A DNA stretch of 64,000 nt from Sphingomonas bisphenolicum (GTDB lineage: Bacteria > Pseudomonadota > Alphaproteobacteria > Sphingomonadales > Sphingomonadaceae), in the NCBI RefSeq assembly GCF_024349785.1, contig NZ_AP018818.1:496001-560000 (forward strand), written 5' to 3'. Below the pieces are notes generated by a model. That model worked only from the letters and a program-made list of their open reading frames with translations, searched no databases and was not told the origin of the DNA. Of this stretch, positions 52,767 through 61,167 are shown one piece after another (position 1 is the first letter of the stretch; every line of letters begins with the position of its first letter). The translations under genes were made by a program, and so were the position numbers.

Positions 52767-54947
52767 ATGATGAAACCGACCCCAGCACGCCGCATCATGC
52801 GCCATGGCCTTCGATCGGCCCGCAGACATCCAGTCGCAACCCTGCTGGCGGGGCTGATATTTTCGAGTGTCGCGCTGAGCGGAGCGCTCTGGGCCTGTGC
52901 GGACTCATCCTGCTCGCCGGAATGGCAACTGGCTTTGCAGGATTATGATTGCGACGGTCGCGCTGCGATCAGCCCGGGGAATGACACACGGATCAACCTG
53001 CTGCTCCTGATGCAAAGTCTTCGGCCTGGGCAGGTCCAGCCCGCAAGCGCGGTGACGGAGATCGACAATCCACAGTTCGGGCAAATCTTCATGTCATGGC
53101 CGGGTATGCGGGCTGCGTTTTGGCCGCAACCCGCGCCTGCCAGCAACGAAAGCGCCAGCCAGGCGGCGGACGCAACGCCGGGCTGCGGCGCGTCGTCGGA
53201 TGCGATCCTGGCCTTTGCCGCGGCGCTGAACGCCGAGCCGGGTCTGCCGGCTGGGGATCGCGGCGCGCTGGCTCGTCTGCGCACGAAAACGGGATGTAGT
53301 GACGCGACATGGGATACGCCAATCTCCAGCAAGCCGGGCCGCGAGTATCTCGCCTATCTCAAGGCTGCCGACGCGTTCCACCGGAACGATTGGTCCGCCG
53401 CCAGAGAAGGCTTTGCTGCCCTGACCCGCGCGCGCAGCCGATGGGTTGCCGAAACTGCTCAATATATGCCGATACGTATCGGCCTGCGGGCCGCCATATC
53501 GAGCGCGGTCACCGAATATGGGGATTTTGCCGGCCCCGACAAAGCTGATCGCATCGCCATAGGCGAAGCGCGGGACAGCATTGCAGCCTATCTGAAGGCC
53601 TATCCCAAGGGACGCTATGCAGCGTCGGCGCAAGGGCTGATGCGCCGGGTTGCATGGCTGAGCGGCGACATGGCGGCGCTAGCCCAGAGCTATGAGACAC
53701 TCCTCGCCGCAACGCCCGGAAACGATGAAGCCGCTGCCGATCTGGCCGAGGAAATCGACATCAAGCTGCTGGAACGGTCGGATGCGGGCGCGATTATCGA
53801 CGGGCAGCGGAACCTGCCGCTTCTGCTCGCCGTGTCCGACCTCAAGCGGATGCGCAGGCCGGCGGATGGCCCCGCCGGACTGTCCGCCGCCGACCTCGCG
53901 GCGCAAAAAGACCAGTTTGCGGCGCATGGCGATCTATACGGACTGCTCCAGGCCAGCCGCAGCTATTATGCGGGAGAAGACTCAAGGGCGATCCTGACCC
54001 TGCTGCCAGACGCGGCTCGCGCAAGCCGCTTCACGCCGATCACCTTCAGCCGTCAGATGCTGCGCGGCATGGCGCTTGCCAAGTCGCGCGATCCCAATGA
54101 AGTGGGGTTCTGGCGCGACTTGTTAGGCGGAGCCAGTCCACGCTATGAGCGACCTCTGGTCGAAATGGGCCTCGCCATACGCTGGCAGCGCGACGGACGG
54201 GTAGCGCAGATTTTTGCACCCGGTTCGCCCGTCACTGACACGAGCATCCGCTCGATCCTGCTGCAAAGCCTGGCGACACCCGCCATCCTGCGGGACAGCG
54301 CGCAGGACGCAGCCCGGCCCGCACGCGAACAGGACATCGCCCGCTTCACCTTGCTGTACAAGGATTTGAACAGGGGCGCTTACGCTGATTTTGCCAAGGA
54401 TCTGGCGCTGCTCCCCGCCAATGCCGACAGCGCCGCGGGGCTATGGGATTTCACGCAGCAGGATAGCATTCCCGCCGGCCTGTTCCGCACGGGCAAATGG
54501 TCGGATGGCTTCCCATGCCCGGCTGTCGCCCAAACCGCAGCGACGCTCACGCGCACGCCCGCCGATGCCAAGGCGCGGCTATGCCTGGGCGACTTCTATC
54601 GGTTGAACGGCTTCGACGGCTTCAGCCTGTTCAACCCTGGCGAGAATGCCATGGCTCTGGGCAACGGGCCAGATGGCTTTCCCGGCCGCCCCCTGTCGCG
54701 ATCCGATATCTATGCCGCGATTATCGCCGACAAAAAGGCAGCACCGGAGAATCGCGCCTATGCCCTGTATCGCGCAGTGATGTGCTACGCGCCGTCGGGC
54801 TACAGCAATTGTGGCGGTCCTCACCGCAATTATGACGAGATGGATGCGGCACAAGCGCCCAAAGGTGACCGCAAGGCGTGGTTCACAGAGTTGAAGCAGC
54901 GTTATCCGAACAGTCAGTGGGCCAAGGCCCTGCGCTATTATTGGTGA
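52767..54947 (+). CDS. Exported helical-repeat protein of unknown function
   Basis: A 726-residue protein with an Arg-rich N terminus and hydrophobic signal (ATLLAGLIFSSVALSGALWACADSS). Four or more Cys follow closely (CADSSC, DYDC), then long helical TPR-like repeats: AYLKAADAFHRNDWSAAREGFAAL, AYLKAYPKGRYAASAQGLMRR, and a C-terminal WFTELKQRYPNSQWAKALRYYW. No enzyme motif recognised; probably a periplasmic or membrane-anchored scaffold. Start among ATG 52767, 52770 or a TTG at 52749 is uncertain. Its stop overlaps the ATG of a DUF3142-type lipoprotein, which indicates joint function. Confidence 0.65.
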   Translation: MMKPTPARRIMRHGLRSARRHPVATLLAGLIFSSVALSGALWACADSSCSPEWQLALQDYDCDGRAAISPGNDTRINLLLLMQSLRPGQVQPASAVTEIDNPQFGQIFMSWPGMRAAFWPQPAPASNESASQAADATPGCGASSDAILAFAAALNAEPGLPAGDRGALARLRTKTGCSDATWDTPISSKPGREYLAYLKAADAFHRNDWSAAREGFAALTRARSRWVAETAQYMPIRIGLRAAISSAVTEYGDFAGPDKADRIAIGEARDSIAAYLKAYPKGRYAASAQGLMRRVAWLSGDMAALAQSYETLLAATPGNDEAAADLAEEIDIKLLERSDAGAIIDGQRNLPLLLAVSDLKRMRRPADGPAGLSAADLAAQKDQFAAHGDLYGLLQASRSYYAGEDSRAILTLLPDAARASRFTPITFSRQMLRGMALAKSRDPNEVGFWRDLLGGASPRYERPLVEMGLAIRWQRDGRVAQIFAPGSPVTDTSIRSILLQSLATPAILRDSAQDAARPAREQDIARFTLLYKDLNRGAYADFAKDLALLPANADSAAGLWDFTQQDSIPAGLFRTGKWSDGFPCPAVAQTAATLTRTPADAKARLCLGDFYRLNGFDGFSLFNPGENAMALGNGPDGFPGRPLSRSDIYAAIIADKKAAPENRAYALYRAVMCYAPSGYSNCGGPHRNYDEMDAAQAPKGDRKAWFTELKQRYPNSQWAKALRYYW

Positions 54948-55684
54948 TGATCCGGTCGGCAGGCTGGCGGATGGCGCTGCTGGTGGCCATGATGCTGGGC
55001 GGTTGCCAGCGTCAGGCGGCGAATGACGCAACCACCGTTAACCCGGCGGCCTATGACGCCTTTTACCTCTGGCCAGGCGTCCATCCGGACAAGACTTTGC
55101 AGCCGAAGACGGTCTATCTGCTCGACGGAGAAGTGCGCCGCGGTGGATTGTCCCGTCTGGAGCGGCTGCGCATGGGCGTTCCCCGCCTTTCCGGCAAGAC
55201 GGTCTGGCTGGTGGTCCGGGCGGATCGGCTCGACTGGAACGAAACCACCTACGCGGCCATTTTTGACGATCTCAACCGCTGGCGAGAGGCAGGCAATCGC
55301 GTCGCGGGCCTCCAGATCGATTTCGATGCCGCCACGCGGGGCATCGACACATATGAGACTTTCCTGCGCGACCTGCGCCAGCGCCTGCCGCGTTCTTGGC
55401 GACTGTCGATTACGGGGCTGATGGACTGGAGCGCGCATGGCGATCCGCAAGCGCTGGCAGGCCTCGCCCGCATCATTGATGAGGTGGTGATACAGACCTA
55501 TCAGGGACGCACGACAATTGCAGGCTACGAAGATTATTTCCGACGGATGGAGGGCTTTCCCATTCCCTTCCGGGTCGCGATTGTCGAAGGTGGACAATGG
55601 GTTGCGCCATCGATGCTTGCCAGACAGCCCCAATTTCGCGGCTATGTGGTGTTCCTGCTGTCGCCGGCCCGATCTGCCGAATAA
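54947..55684 (+). CDS. DUF3142-type lipoprotein
   Basis: A 245-residue protein with a lipoprotein signal (lipobox LGGC, Cys20). The domain resembles DUF3142: FYLWPGVHPDKT, LWLVVRADRLDW-like strand, GLQIDFDAATRGIDTYETFLRDLRQRLP, and VVIQTYQGR. The fold suggests a TIM-barrel, glycosidase-like protein, but no activity is established. ATGA overlap with the helical-repeat gene upstream. The frame could be extended upstream to 54878, but that would run inside the previous gene and remove the signal sequence. Confidence 0.7.
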   Translation: MIRSAGWRMALLVAMMLGGCQRQAANDATTVNPAAYDAFYLWPGVHPDKTLQPKTVYLLDGEVRRGGLSRLERLRMGVPRLSGKTVWLVVRADRLDWNETTYAAIFDDLNRWREAGNRVAGLQIDFDAATRGIDTYETFLRDLRQRLPRSWRLSITGLMDWSAHGDPQALAGLARIIDEVVIQTYQGRTTIAGYEDYFRRMEGFPIPFRVAIVEGGQWVAPSMLARQPQFRGYVVFLLSPARSAE

Positions 55685-55783
55685 GGAAGACCCGTCAGCA
55701 TCTTCTTTTCCCGCCCCAGAGCATGTCCGATTTGACCTTTTACGGCCATACTCACGCCCGCAAGACCTTGTGCGCTACGCCGC

Positions 55784-57397
55784 CTAGCCGTTCAGAAAGT
55801 CCCAGACCTTCGAGATGACGACCGACCCCTCGCCAACCGAAGACGCCACCCGCTTGACCGAGCCAGAACGGACATCGCCGACCGCAAAAATGCCCGGGCA
55901 GGAGGTGGCATAGGGCGAGCCGGCATCCACCGCGTCGCCCGTCATGACGAAGCCCTTGTCATCCAGGGTGACAAGTCCTGTCAGCCACTGCGTATTGGGG
56001 GCGGCGCCGACCATGACAAACATGGCGCAGACCGGCATGGTGCGGGGGGCGGTGCCCTCCTTCTGGATCGTCACCCCGTCGAGTGTCTGCAATCCATGCA
56101 ACGCGACAATATGGGTTTCATATTCGATGCTGATCTTGGGGTCGGCCTCCAGGCGGCTCGACAGATAGTGGGACATGGATGTGGCGAGCGACGTACCCCG
56201 GACCAAGAGGCGGACATGATCGGCCGAACGGCTGAGGTACATGGCCGCCTGCCCCGCGGAATTGCCGCCGCCTATGACGATCGCCTCAGCGCCGCTGCAA
56301 TAGCGCGCTTCATTCTCGGTGGCCGCATAATAGATGCCGGCACCTTCAAACTCCGCAAAACGGGCGATGGGAAGGCGTCGATATTGTACTCCGGTCGCCA
56401 CGACGACCGCCCCCGCCCGCACCTGATGCCCATTGTCGAATGTCGCGCAGAATTGGCCGCTGTCCAGCCGTTCCAAGCGTTCGACCCGGCGGGGCATGAC
56501 GAATCGCGTGCCGAACTTCATCGCCTGGACTTCGCCCCGCCATAGAAGGTCGGCGCCGGAAATGCCGGTCGGAAAGCCCATATAATTTTCGATCCGGCTC
56601 GATGTACCCGCCTGGCCGCCGATCGCGATATCCTCGACGACGAGGGCATTCAGCCCTTCCGCGCCGGCATAGACACCCGCCGCGACACCTGCCGGACCGC
56701 CGCCGACGATCAGCACGTCGAACGCCTCACATTGGGCAACATCCCGATTAAGGCCCAGCAGTTCCGCCACCTTGTGCGGCGTAGGCTGTGCGATCACCCG
56801 ATCGCGGCCGAAGATCACCGCGGGCTGGCCGATCGCTATGGCGCAACTCCTTGCAACCCGTTCCGCTTCCGGTGACCCGATGGCATGGGACGCGAAAGGC
56901 AGGCGGTTGCGGCTGGCAAATTCGGCAATGCAGCGAATATCGCGGTCGTCTTCCTCACCGATCAGCACCAGCGTGCCGTCCCGATTGTCGAGCTGGCGCC
57001 GTCGCCGGGCCGACAGGACCGTGATGATGATATCGGACATCTCCGGCATCTCGGCCATCAGCCGCAACATGGCGGCACGCGGCACCTCGATCACCTGCGT
57101 ATCGCGCACGGCCCGCATCGGCATCGTCCAGACGCCGCCGCTCAGGAAGGATATCTCTGCCATGAATTGCGCCGGACCAAGAGTGGACGAGCCGTAACGC
57201 GCGCCCGTAAAGGCATCGACAACCTCGATCTCGCCATCCTCGACATAGACGAAGCAATCGACCGGATCGCCGGGCTGGACGATATAACTGTCCGCCGGGT
57301 AGGTTGCCGACGCGCCAGCCGCGCGCAGGGCTTCGACATGATCGTCGGCCAGCGGCACGCGCTGCATCTCATTAAGGTCGCGGCCGATGGTTTCCAT
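55784..57397 (-). CDS. Cyclic-nucleotide-binding-domain FAD oxidoreductase (thioredoxin-reductase-like)
   Basis: A 537-residue fusion: cNMP-binding domain (about 15-125, with FVYVEDGEIEVVDAF and GPAQFMAEISFLSGG), a thioredoxin-like linker domain (about 145-215), then an FAD/NAD(P) domain (about 225-530; LIVGGGPAGVAAGVYAGAEGL, IENYMGFPTGISG, VIGGGNSAGQAAMYLS, GIFAVGDVRSGSVKRVASSVGEG). The redox-active CxxC of thioredoxin reductase is absent: only a single Cys (RYCSG) is near its usual place. It may be a ligand-gated NAD(P)H oxidase or reductase with another acceptor. Monocistronic. Confidence 0.8.
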   Translation of the reverse strand: METIGRDLNEMQRVPLADDHVEALRAAGASATYPADSYIVQPGDPVDCFVYVEDGEIEVVDAFTGARYGSSTLGPAQFMAEISFLSGGVWTMPMRAVRDTQVIEVPRAAMLRLMAEMPEMSDIIITVLSARRRRQLDNRDGTLVLIGEEDDRDIRCIAEFASRNRLPFASHAIGSPEAERVARSCAIAIGQPAVIFGRDRVIAQPTPHKVAELLGLNRDVAQCEAFDVLIVGGGPAGVAAGVYAGAEGLNALVVEDIAIGGQAGTSSRIENYMGFPTGISGADLLWRGEVQAMKFGTRFVMPRRVERLERLDSGQFCATFDNGHQVRAGAVVVATGVQYRRLPIARFAEFEGAGIYYAATENEARYCSGAEAIVIGGGNSAGQAAMYLSRSADHVRLLVRGTSLATSMSHYLSSRLEADPKISIEYETHIVALHGLQTLDGVTIQKEGTAPRTMPVCAMFVMVGAAPNTQWLTGLVTLDDKGFVMTGDAVDAGSPYATSCPGIFAVGDVRSGSVKRVASSVGEGSVVISKVWDFLNG

Positions 57398-57839
57398 CAG
57401 GCGAACAGCGCTGCGCGCACAGGCGCCAGGCCTGTCGATATGGGCAATTGGCTACGCAGGTCGGATCTCCTGGCAAAGGTTCATCCACGAAGCAGACTAT
57501 CATCCACGATCCCGGTGCCTGCAACCGGCAAATCATCACGCCTTGCTCGGTTGCGGATCTTGAGGAGAATGCGGTCGGTCAGAATGTCTTTCGGTGGCGA
57601 CGCGCATATTGGGGATTTGGATACCGACCCGACCCGGATGCTCGGCGACCGGGCTGAATATCGGGCGGTCGATCGCCGCTCCGGGCGTGTCGGCGTGCAG
57701 CATAATGCTGGCGGTCAAGGTCGCGGCGATGGGCGCCTTGTCCTGCGCAGCGGCAGGCGAGAGCGGCGAGATGATCGCTGCGAACAACGACATGGACAGT
57801 ATCGCGCGTTTTTTCATCCGCGCCTCTCCCTCTCGGTTT
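57398..57839 (-). pseudogene. Broken secreted-protein gene, possible GH51 remnant
   Basis: An open frame 57536-57817 (93 residues, minus strand) starts with a good signal peptide (MKKRAILSMSLFAAIISPLS, then PAAAQ) followed by ASIMLHADTPGAAIDRPIFSPVAEHPGRVGI and IPNMR. This recalls the N terminus of GH51 arabinofuranosidases (HADxPGxxIDRxIYGxFAEHLGRGIY...IPNTRG) but then ends. A second minus frame across 57480-57580 reads DILTDRILLKIRNRARR with a GIVDDSLLRG end. I read this as a gene reduced by deletion and frameshift; a short functional secreted peptide is the alternative. It sits in a glycan locus. Confidence 0.4.
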
Positions 57840-58712
57840 TCAGATTTTCCGGAGCGGCTCCACGATCGCCGCTATGTCGCGATGCCCCTCGCCGGCAGCG
57901 GCCGCCTCCACGAAACATTGCCTTGCGGCCTGGGCCATGGCGGAGATGATGCCGACATCGGCGAGCGCTTGCGCGGCGTAGCCCAGATCCTTGGCCATCA
58001 ACGGGACGAGGAAATGCGGCGCATAGTCGCGGTCGAGCATCCGGCGACCCACGCCTTTCACCATCGGACTGCCAGGGGCGCCATCGGTGAGGATCGCCAT
58101 CGCCTGTTCGATGTCCAGTCCGCGTTTTTCCAACAGAGCGATGGCTTCGGCCAGGCTGGCCGCTTGAACGCCGCACAGGAAGTTGTTGGCGAGCTTCACC
58201 GTCGCGGCGCTGCCGACCGGGCCGAGATGGACGATCGCACTGCCCATGGCCTCGAAAACCGGGCGGGCATCTGCCAGCGTCGCTGGGTCGCCACCGACCA
58301 GAAAGCGCAAGGCGCCTTGCGCCGCCTGATCGCGACTGCCGGTGACGGGGGCTTCGAGGAAACGGACGCCGTACTTTGCCGCAAGATCGGCCAGTGTCGT
58401 CACCCATATATCAGTTAACGTACTGGAATCGATAGCTATTGAATCAGGACTCATCGCCGCGAGCGCACCGTGCGCACCGGTCCATACAGTATCTGACACG
58501 CTGTCGTCGGCGAGCATGGCGATGACGATGGCCGCACCCGCCGCTGCATCGGCGGGCGTGGTCGCGATCCTTGCGCCAGCTTCGCCCAGCGCCGCCGCCT
58601 TGTCGGGGCTGCGGTTCCAGACCGCCACATCGAAGCCCGCCCCCAGCAATTGCCGCGCCATGCCCCCGCCCATCAGACCCAAGCCGAGAACGGCCACTTT
58701 CCTGTTCATCAT
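57840..58712 (-). CDS. 3-hydroxyisobutyrate dehydrogenase / tartronate-semialdehyde reductase family
   Basis: A 290-residue beta-hydroxyacid dehydrogenase: N-terminal VLGLGLMGGGMARQL, substrate motif FLEAPVTGSRDQA near residue 118-130, and GPVGSAATVKLANN with the catalytic Lys. GarR and related enzymes reduce semialdehydes produced by aldolases in sugar-acid catabolism, which fits the dehydratase gene upstream. Its ATG overlaps that gene's stop. Confidence 0.8.
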   Translation of the reverse strand: MMNRKVAVLGLGLMGGGMARQLLGAGFDVAVWNRSPDKAAALGEAGARIATTPADAAAGAAIVIAMLADDSVSDTVWTGAHGALAAMSPDSIAIDSSTLTDIWVTTLADLAAKYGVRFLEAPVTGSRDQAAQGALRFLVGGDPATLADARPVFEAMGSAIVHLGPVGSAATVKLANNFLCGVQAASLAEAIALLEKRGLDIEQAMAILTDGAPGSPMVKGVGRRMLDRDYAPHFLVPLMAKDLGYAAQALADVGIISAMAQAARQCFVEAAAAGEGHRDIAAIVEPLRKI

Positions 58713-59887
58713 CCGATCACCTTGAAGCGCGAGAGAGCGGCCTCGTCGATGGCGAGACCCAGACCGGGGAGGTTGTCGTCCAGATCGATATGGCCGTCCA
58801 CTGCCTGTGGCTCGCCCTTGAAGATATACCAGAAAAGTTCGTTGCCGACCTCCACATCGACCATCGGGAAATATTCGGCGATGGGGCTGTTCAGGCTGGC
58901 CATCACGACATGATAATTATGCATCTGCCCGGCATGGGGGACGACGGGGATGGAATAGGCCTCAGCCAGCGCCTGAATCTTGCGGGCGGCGGTGATGCCG
59001 CCCACGCGGTTGGTGTCGAACTGGAAATAGTCGAGCGCCTTGGCCTCGATCATCTGGCGGAAGCCGTAGCTGGTGAACTCATGTTCGCCCGCCGCGATCG
59101 GCGTCGTGCCGAAGCGGCGCAATTCATGATAGCCGTTGATGTCGTCGGGGATGATCGCCTCCTCCAGCCAGCGCAGGTTGAAGGGCTCGATCAGGCGCAT
59201 CATGCGTTTGGCATAGTCCAGGCTCCAGCCCATATAGGCGTCCGCCATGATGTCGATTTCGTCGCCCACGGTTTCGCGCACGGTGCGGATCAATTCCACG
59301 TTGCGCGCCATGCCCGCGGCCCCGTCGATCGGCCCCCAGCCGAAGCGCAGCTTCATCGCCTTATAACCTTGCGCCTTGTAGGCGGCGGCTTCCTGCGCCA
59401 GCTCATTGAGCGGGATCGAATAGAGGCGGCTGGCATAGACCGGGATCTTCGCCTTGGTCCGGCCACCCAGCAGGCGAAACACGGGTTGTTTGGCAGCCTT
59501 GCCCATCAAGTCCCAGATCGCGATGTCGAGCGCGGAGATCGCGACCAGCGCCACGCCCTTGCGCCCGAACGCCATGGTCTTGCGATACATGTGCTGCCAC
59601 AGGAACTCGCTGTCCCACGGGTTCTGGCCAATCAGCAGGGGGCTGAGATACTGGTCGATCATCTGCTTGGTGACGAGCGGCGCGAGCGCGGCGTTGCCGA
59701 TGCCGACCAGACCTGCGTCCGTGAAGATTTCCACGATCAGCCAGCCATGGAAGGTGAAGGTGCCCATCGTCTCGGGCGACAGCATCGGCGAGACGATATC
59801 CATCGGGTTCGTGCAGAAATGCGGTGGCAGCGGCACGGTCTCGCCTTCCCACTGGACGACGCGGGTGCGGATTTCGGTGATTTTCAA
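58709..59887 (-). CDS. Enolase-superfamily sugar-acid dehydratase (rhamnonate-dehydratase-like)
   Basis: A 392-residue mandelate-racemase-subgroup enzyme. Features are N-terminal MKITEIRTRVVQWEGE, catalytic KLRFGWGP after beta-2, metal ligands in IMADAYMGW, LRWLEEAI and AAGEHEF, and the general-base His in PHAGQMHNYH. The segments are closest to my memory of L-rhamnonate dehydratase; fuconate or galactonate dehydratase is possible. It removes water from an aldonic acid to give a 2-keto-3-deoxy acid. Overlaps the reductase gene by four bases and the transporter gene upstream by four. Confidence 0.7.
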   Translation of the reverse strand: MKITEIRTRVVQWEGETVPLPPHFCTNPMDIVSPMLSPETMGTFTFHGWLIVEIFTDAGLVGIGNAALAPLVTKQMIDQYLSPLLIGQNPWDSEFLWQHMYRKTMAFGRKGVALVAISALDIAIWDLMGKAAKQPVFRLLGGRTKAKIPVYASRLYSIPLNELAQEAAAYKAQGYKAMKLRFGWGPIDGAAGMARNVELIRTVRETVGDEIDIMADAYMGWSLDYAKRMMRLIEPFNLRWLEEAIIPDDINGYHELRRFGTTPIAAGEHEFTSYGFRQMIEAKALDYFQFDTNRVGGITAARKIQALAEAYSIPVVPHAGQMHNYHVVMASLNSPIAEYFPMVDVEVGNELFWYIFKGEPQAVDGHIDLDDNLPGLGLAIDEAALSRFKVIG

Positions 59888-61158
59888 GGAACGGCCTTTC
59901 GCATGAAGGTGAGACGTGAAATTCGGGGAATGGCGAGGCAGATCAGCGCGAAGGCGATCAGGTGCAGGGTCGCCGCGACGGTCAGCACCGGCGTGTAGCC
60001 AAGCCCGGCGTCGAGCGCCCAGCCGGCCGCCTGCCCCATGACGATGCCGCCGAACGCGCCACCCAGGCCGACGAGGCCAGCGAGACGGCCAAGCGCGCTG
60101 CGTGGCGCGAGATCGGTCGGCAGGGTCATGACCAGCGTCGACCAGCTTTGCTGTCCGAAGAAGGCGAGGCTGAAGATCGCGATGATCGCCGCGATCGACC
60201 CGGTCGTGGGGGCGAGCATGACCCAGGGCATACAGGTGGCGCTAAGCCCCAGGGCGATCTTGCGCGCGGCGTTGACTGACCGGCCCGAGGAGAGGAGGCG
60301 GCTGGACAGCCAGCCGCCGCACAGACTGCCCACGCCGGAGGCGGCATAGGGTATCCAGCCGATGGTCGCAGCCTGCTTCAGGTCGAAGCCATGTGCCTCG
60401 AACAGATATTTGGGCAGCCAGAAAAGGTAGAAATACCAGGCGCCGTCGCTCAGGAACTTGGCGGCGACCAGGCCGCGCACTTCCCGGCGCGCCAGCAGCA
60501 TCGCGATGGTCGGGGCGGGGCCGTCTGCTTCATGCGTGTCGCTGTCCACGACCGGCGGCGTGCGATAGGTCGCGAACCACCAGAGCGCCCAACCCAGCCC
60601 GAAAGCGCCGGTAACAAAGAAGACCCAGCGCCAGCTCGACAGGCCGAACCAGTCGCCATAGGCCAATATGCCTGCGATCAGCGGCGGGGCAATCACCGCG
60701 CCGACCGCGGTCCCGGCATTGACCAGCCCCATGGCGGCAGCGCGACGCTGCGCCGGAAACCATTCGGCGATGGCGCGGGTCGCCGCCGGAAAGCCGCCGC
60801 CTTCGCCCACCCCCAGCAGCAACCGGCTGACCACCAGCGCTGCGATGCCGCCCGCCAACCCATGGCTGGCGCAGGCGAGCGACCAGAAGATCATGATCGC
60901 CAGAAAGCCCCGGCGCGTCCCCACCCGATCGAGCAGCCAGCCGCCGCCCAGATACATGAGGCCATAGGTGGCGAGGAAGGCGGAATCGAGGACGGCCTTG
61001 GTCTGGTTGCCGATCGGAATGTCGGCCTCGATATATTTGATCGCCCAGGGCAGAGTCTGCCGATCGAGATAGCTGATGGCGATGGCGACGGTAATCATCG
61101 CCGCAATCGCCCAGCGCCCCCGATGCGCTATTGCCCGCACCTGTGTCATGGCCTCCAT
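59884..61158 (-). CDS. MFS transporter, hexuronate/sugar-acid (ACS) family
   Basis: A 424-residue, 12-helix major facilitator: SYLDRQTLPWAIKYIE in helix 1, the GGWLLDRVGTRRGF loop motif between helices 2 and 3, GVGEGGGFPAATRAIAEWFP in helix 4 and a cytoplasmic linker after helix 6. The pattern is that of anion:cation symporters for hexuronates and aldonates. It would import the sugar acid processed by the adjoining dehydratase. Nine bases after the glycosidase gene. Confidence 0.82.
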   Translation of the reverse strand: MEAMTQVRAIAHRGRWAIAAMITVAIAISYLDRQTLPWAIKYIEADIPIGNQTKAVLDSAFLATYGLMYLGGGWLLDRVGTRRGFLAIMIFWSLACASHGLAGGIAALVVSRLLLGVGEGGGFPAATRAIAEWFPAQRRAAAMGLVNAGTAVGAVIAPPLIAGILAYGDWFGLSSWRWVFFVTGAFGLGWALWWFATYRTPPVVDSDTHEADGPAPTIAMLLARREVRGLVAAKFLSDGAWYFYLFWLPKYLFEAHGFDLKQAATIGWIPYAASGVGSLCGGWLSSRLLSSGRSVNAARKIALGLSATCMPWVMLAPTTGSIAAIIAIFSLAFFGQQSWSTLVMTLPTDLAPRSALGRLAGLVGLGGAFGGIVMGQAAGWALDAGLGYTPVLTVAATLHLIAFALICLAIPRISRLTFMRKAVP

Positions 61159-61167
61159 CTCTGGCGC

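Noticed and set aside
52566..52829. Minus-strand 87-codon frame as a gene
   Set aside because: It is out of frame with the transposase-like tail in the same DNA and has no domain; only the relic is kept.
57594..58418. A 274-codon plus-strand frame over the reductase gene
   Set aside because: Opposite a well-defined beta-hydroxyacid dehydrogenase; no conserved features in its translation.
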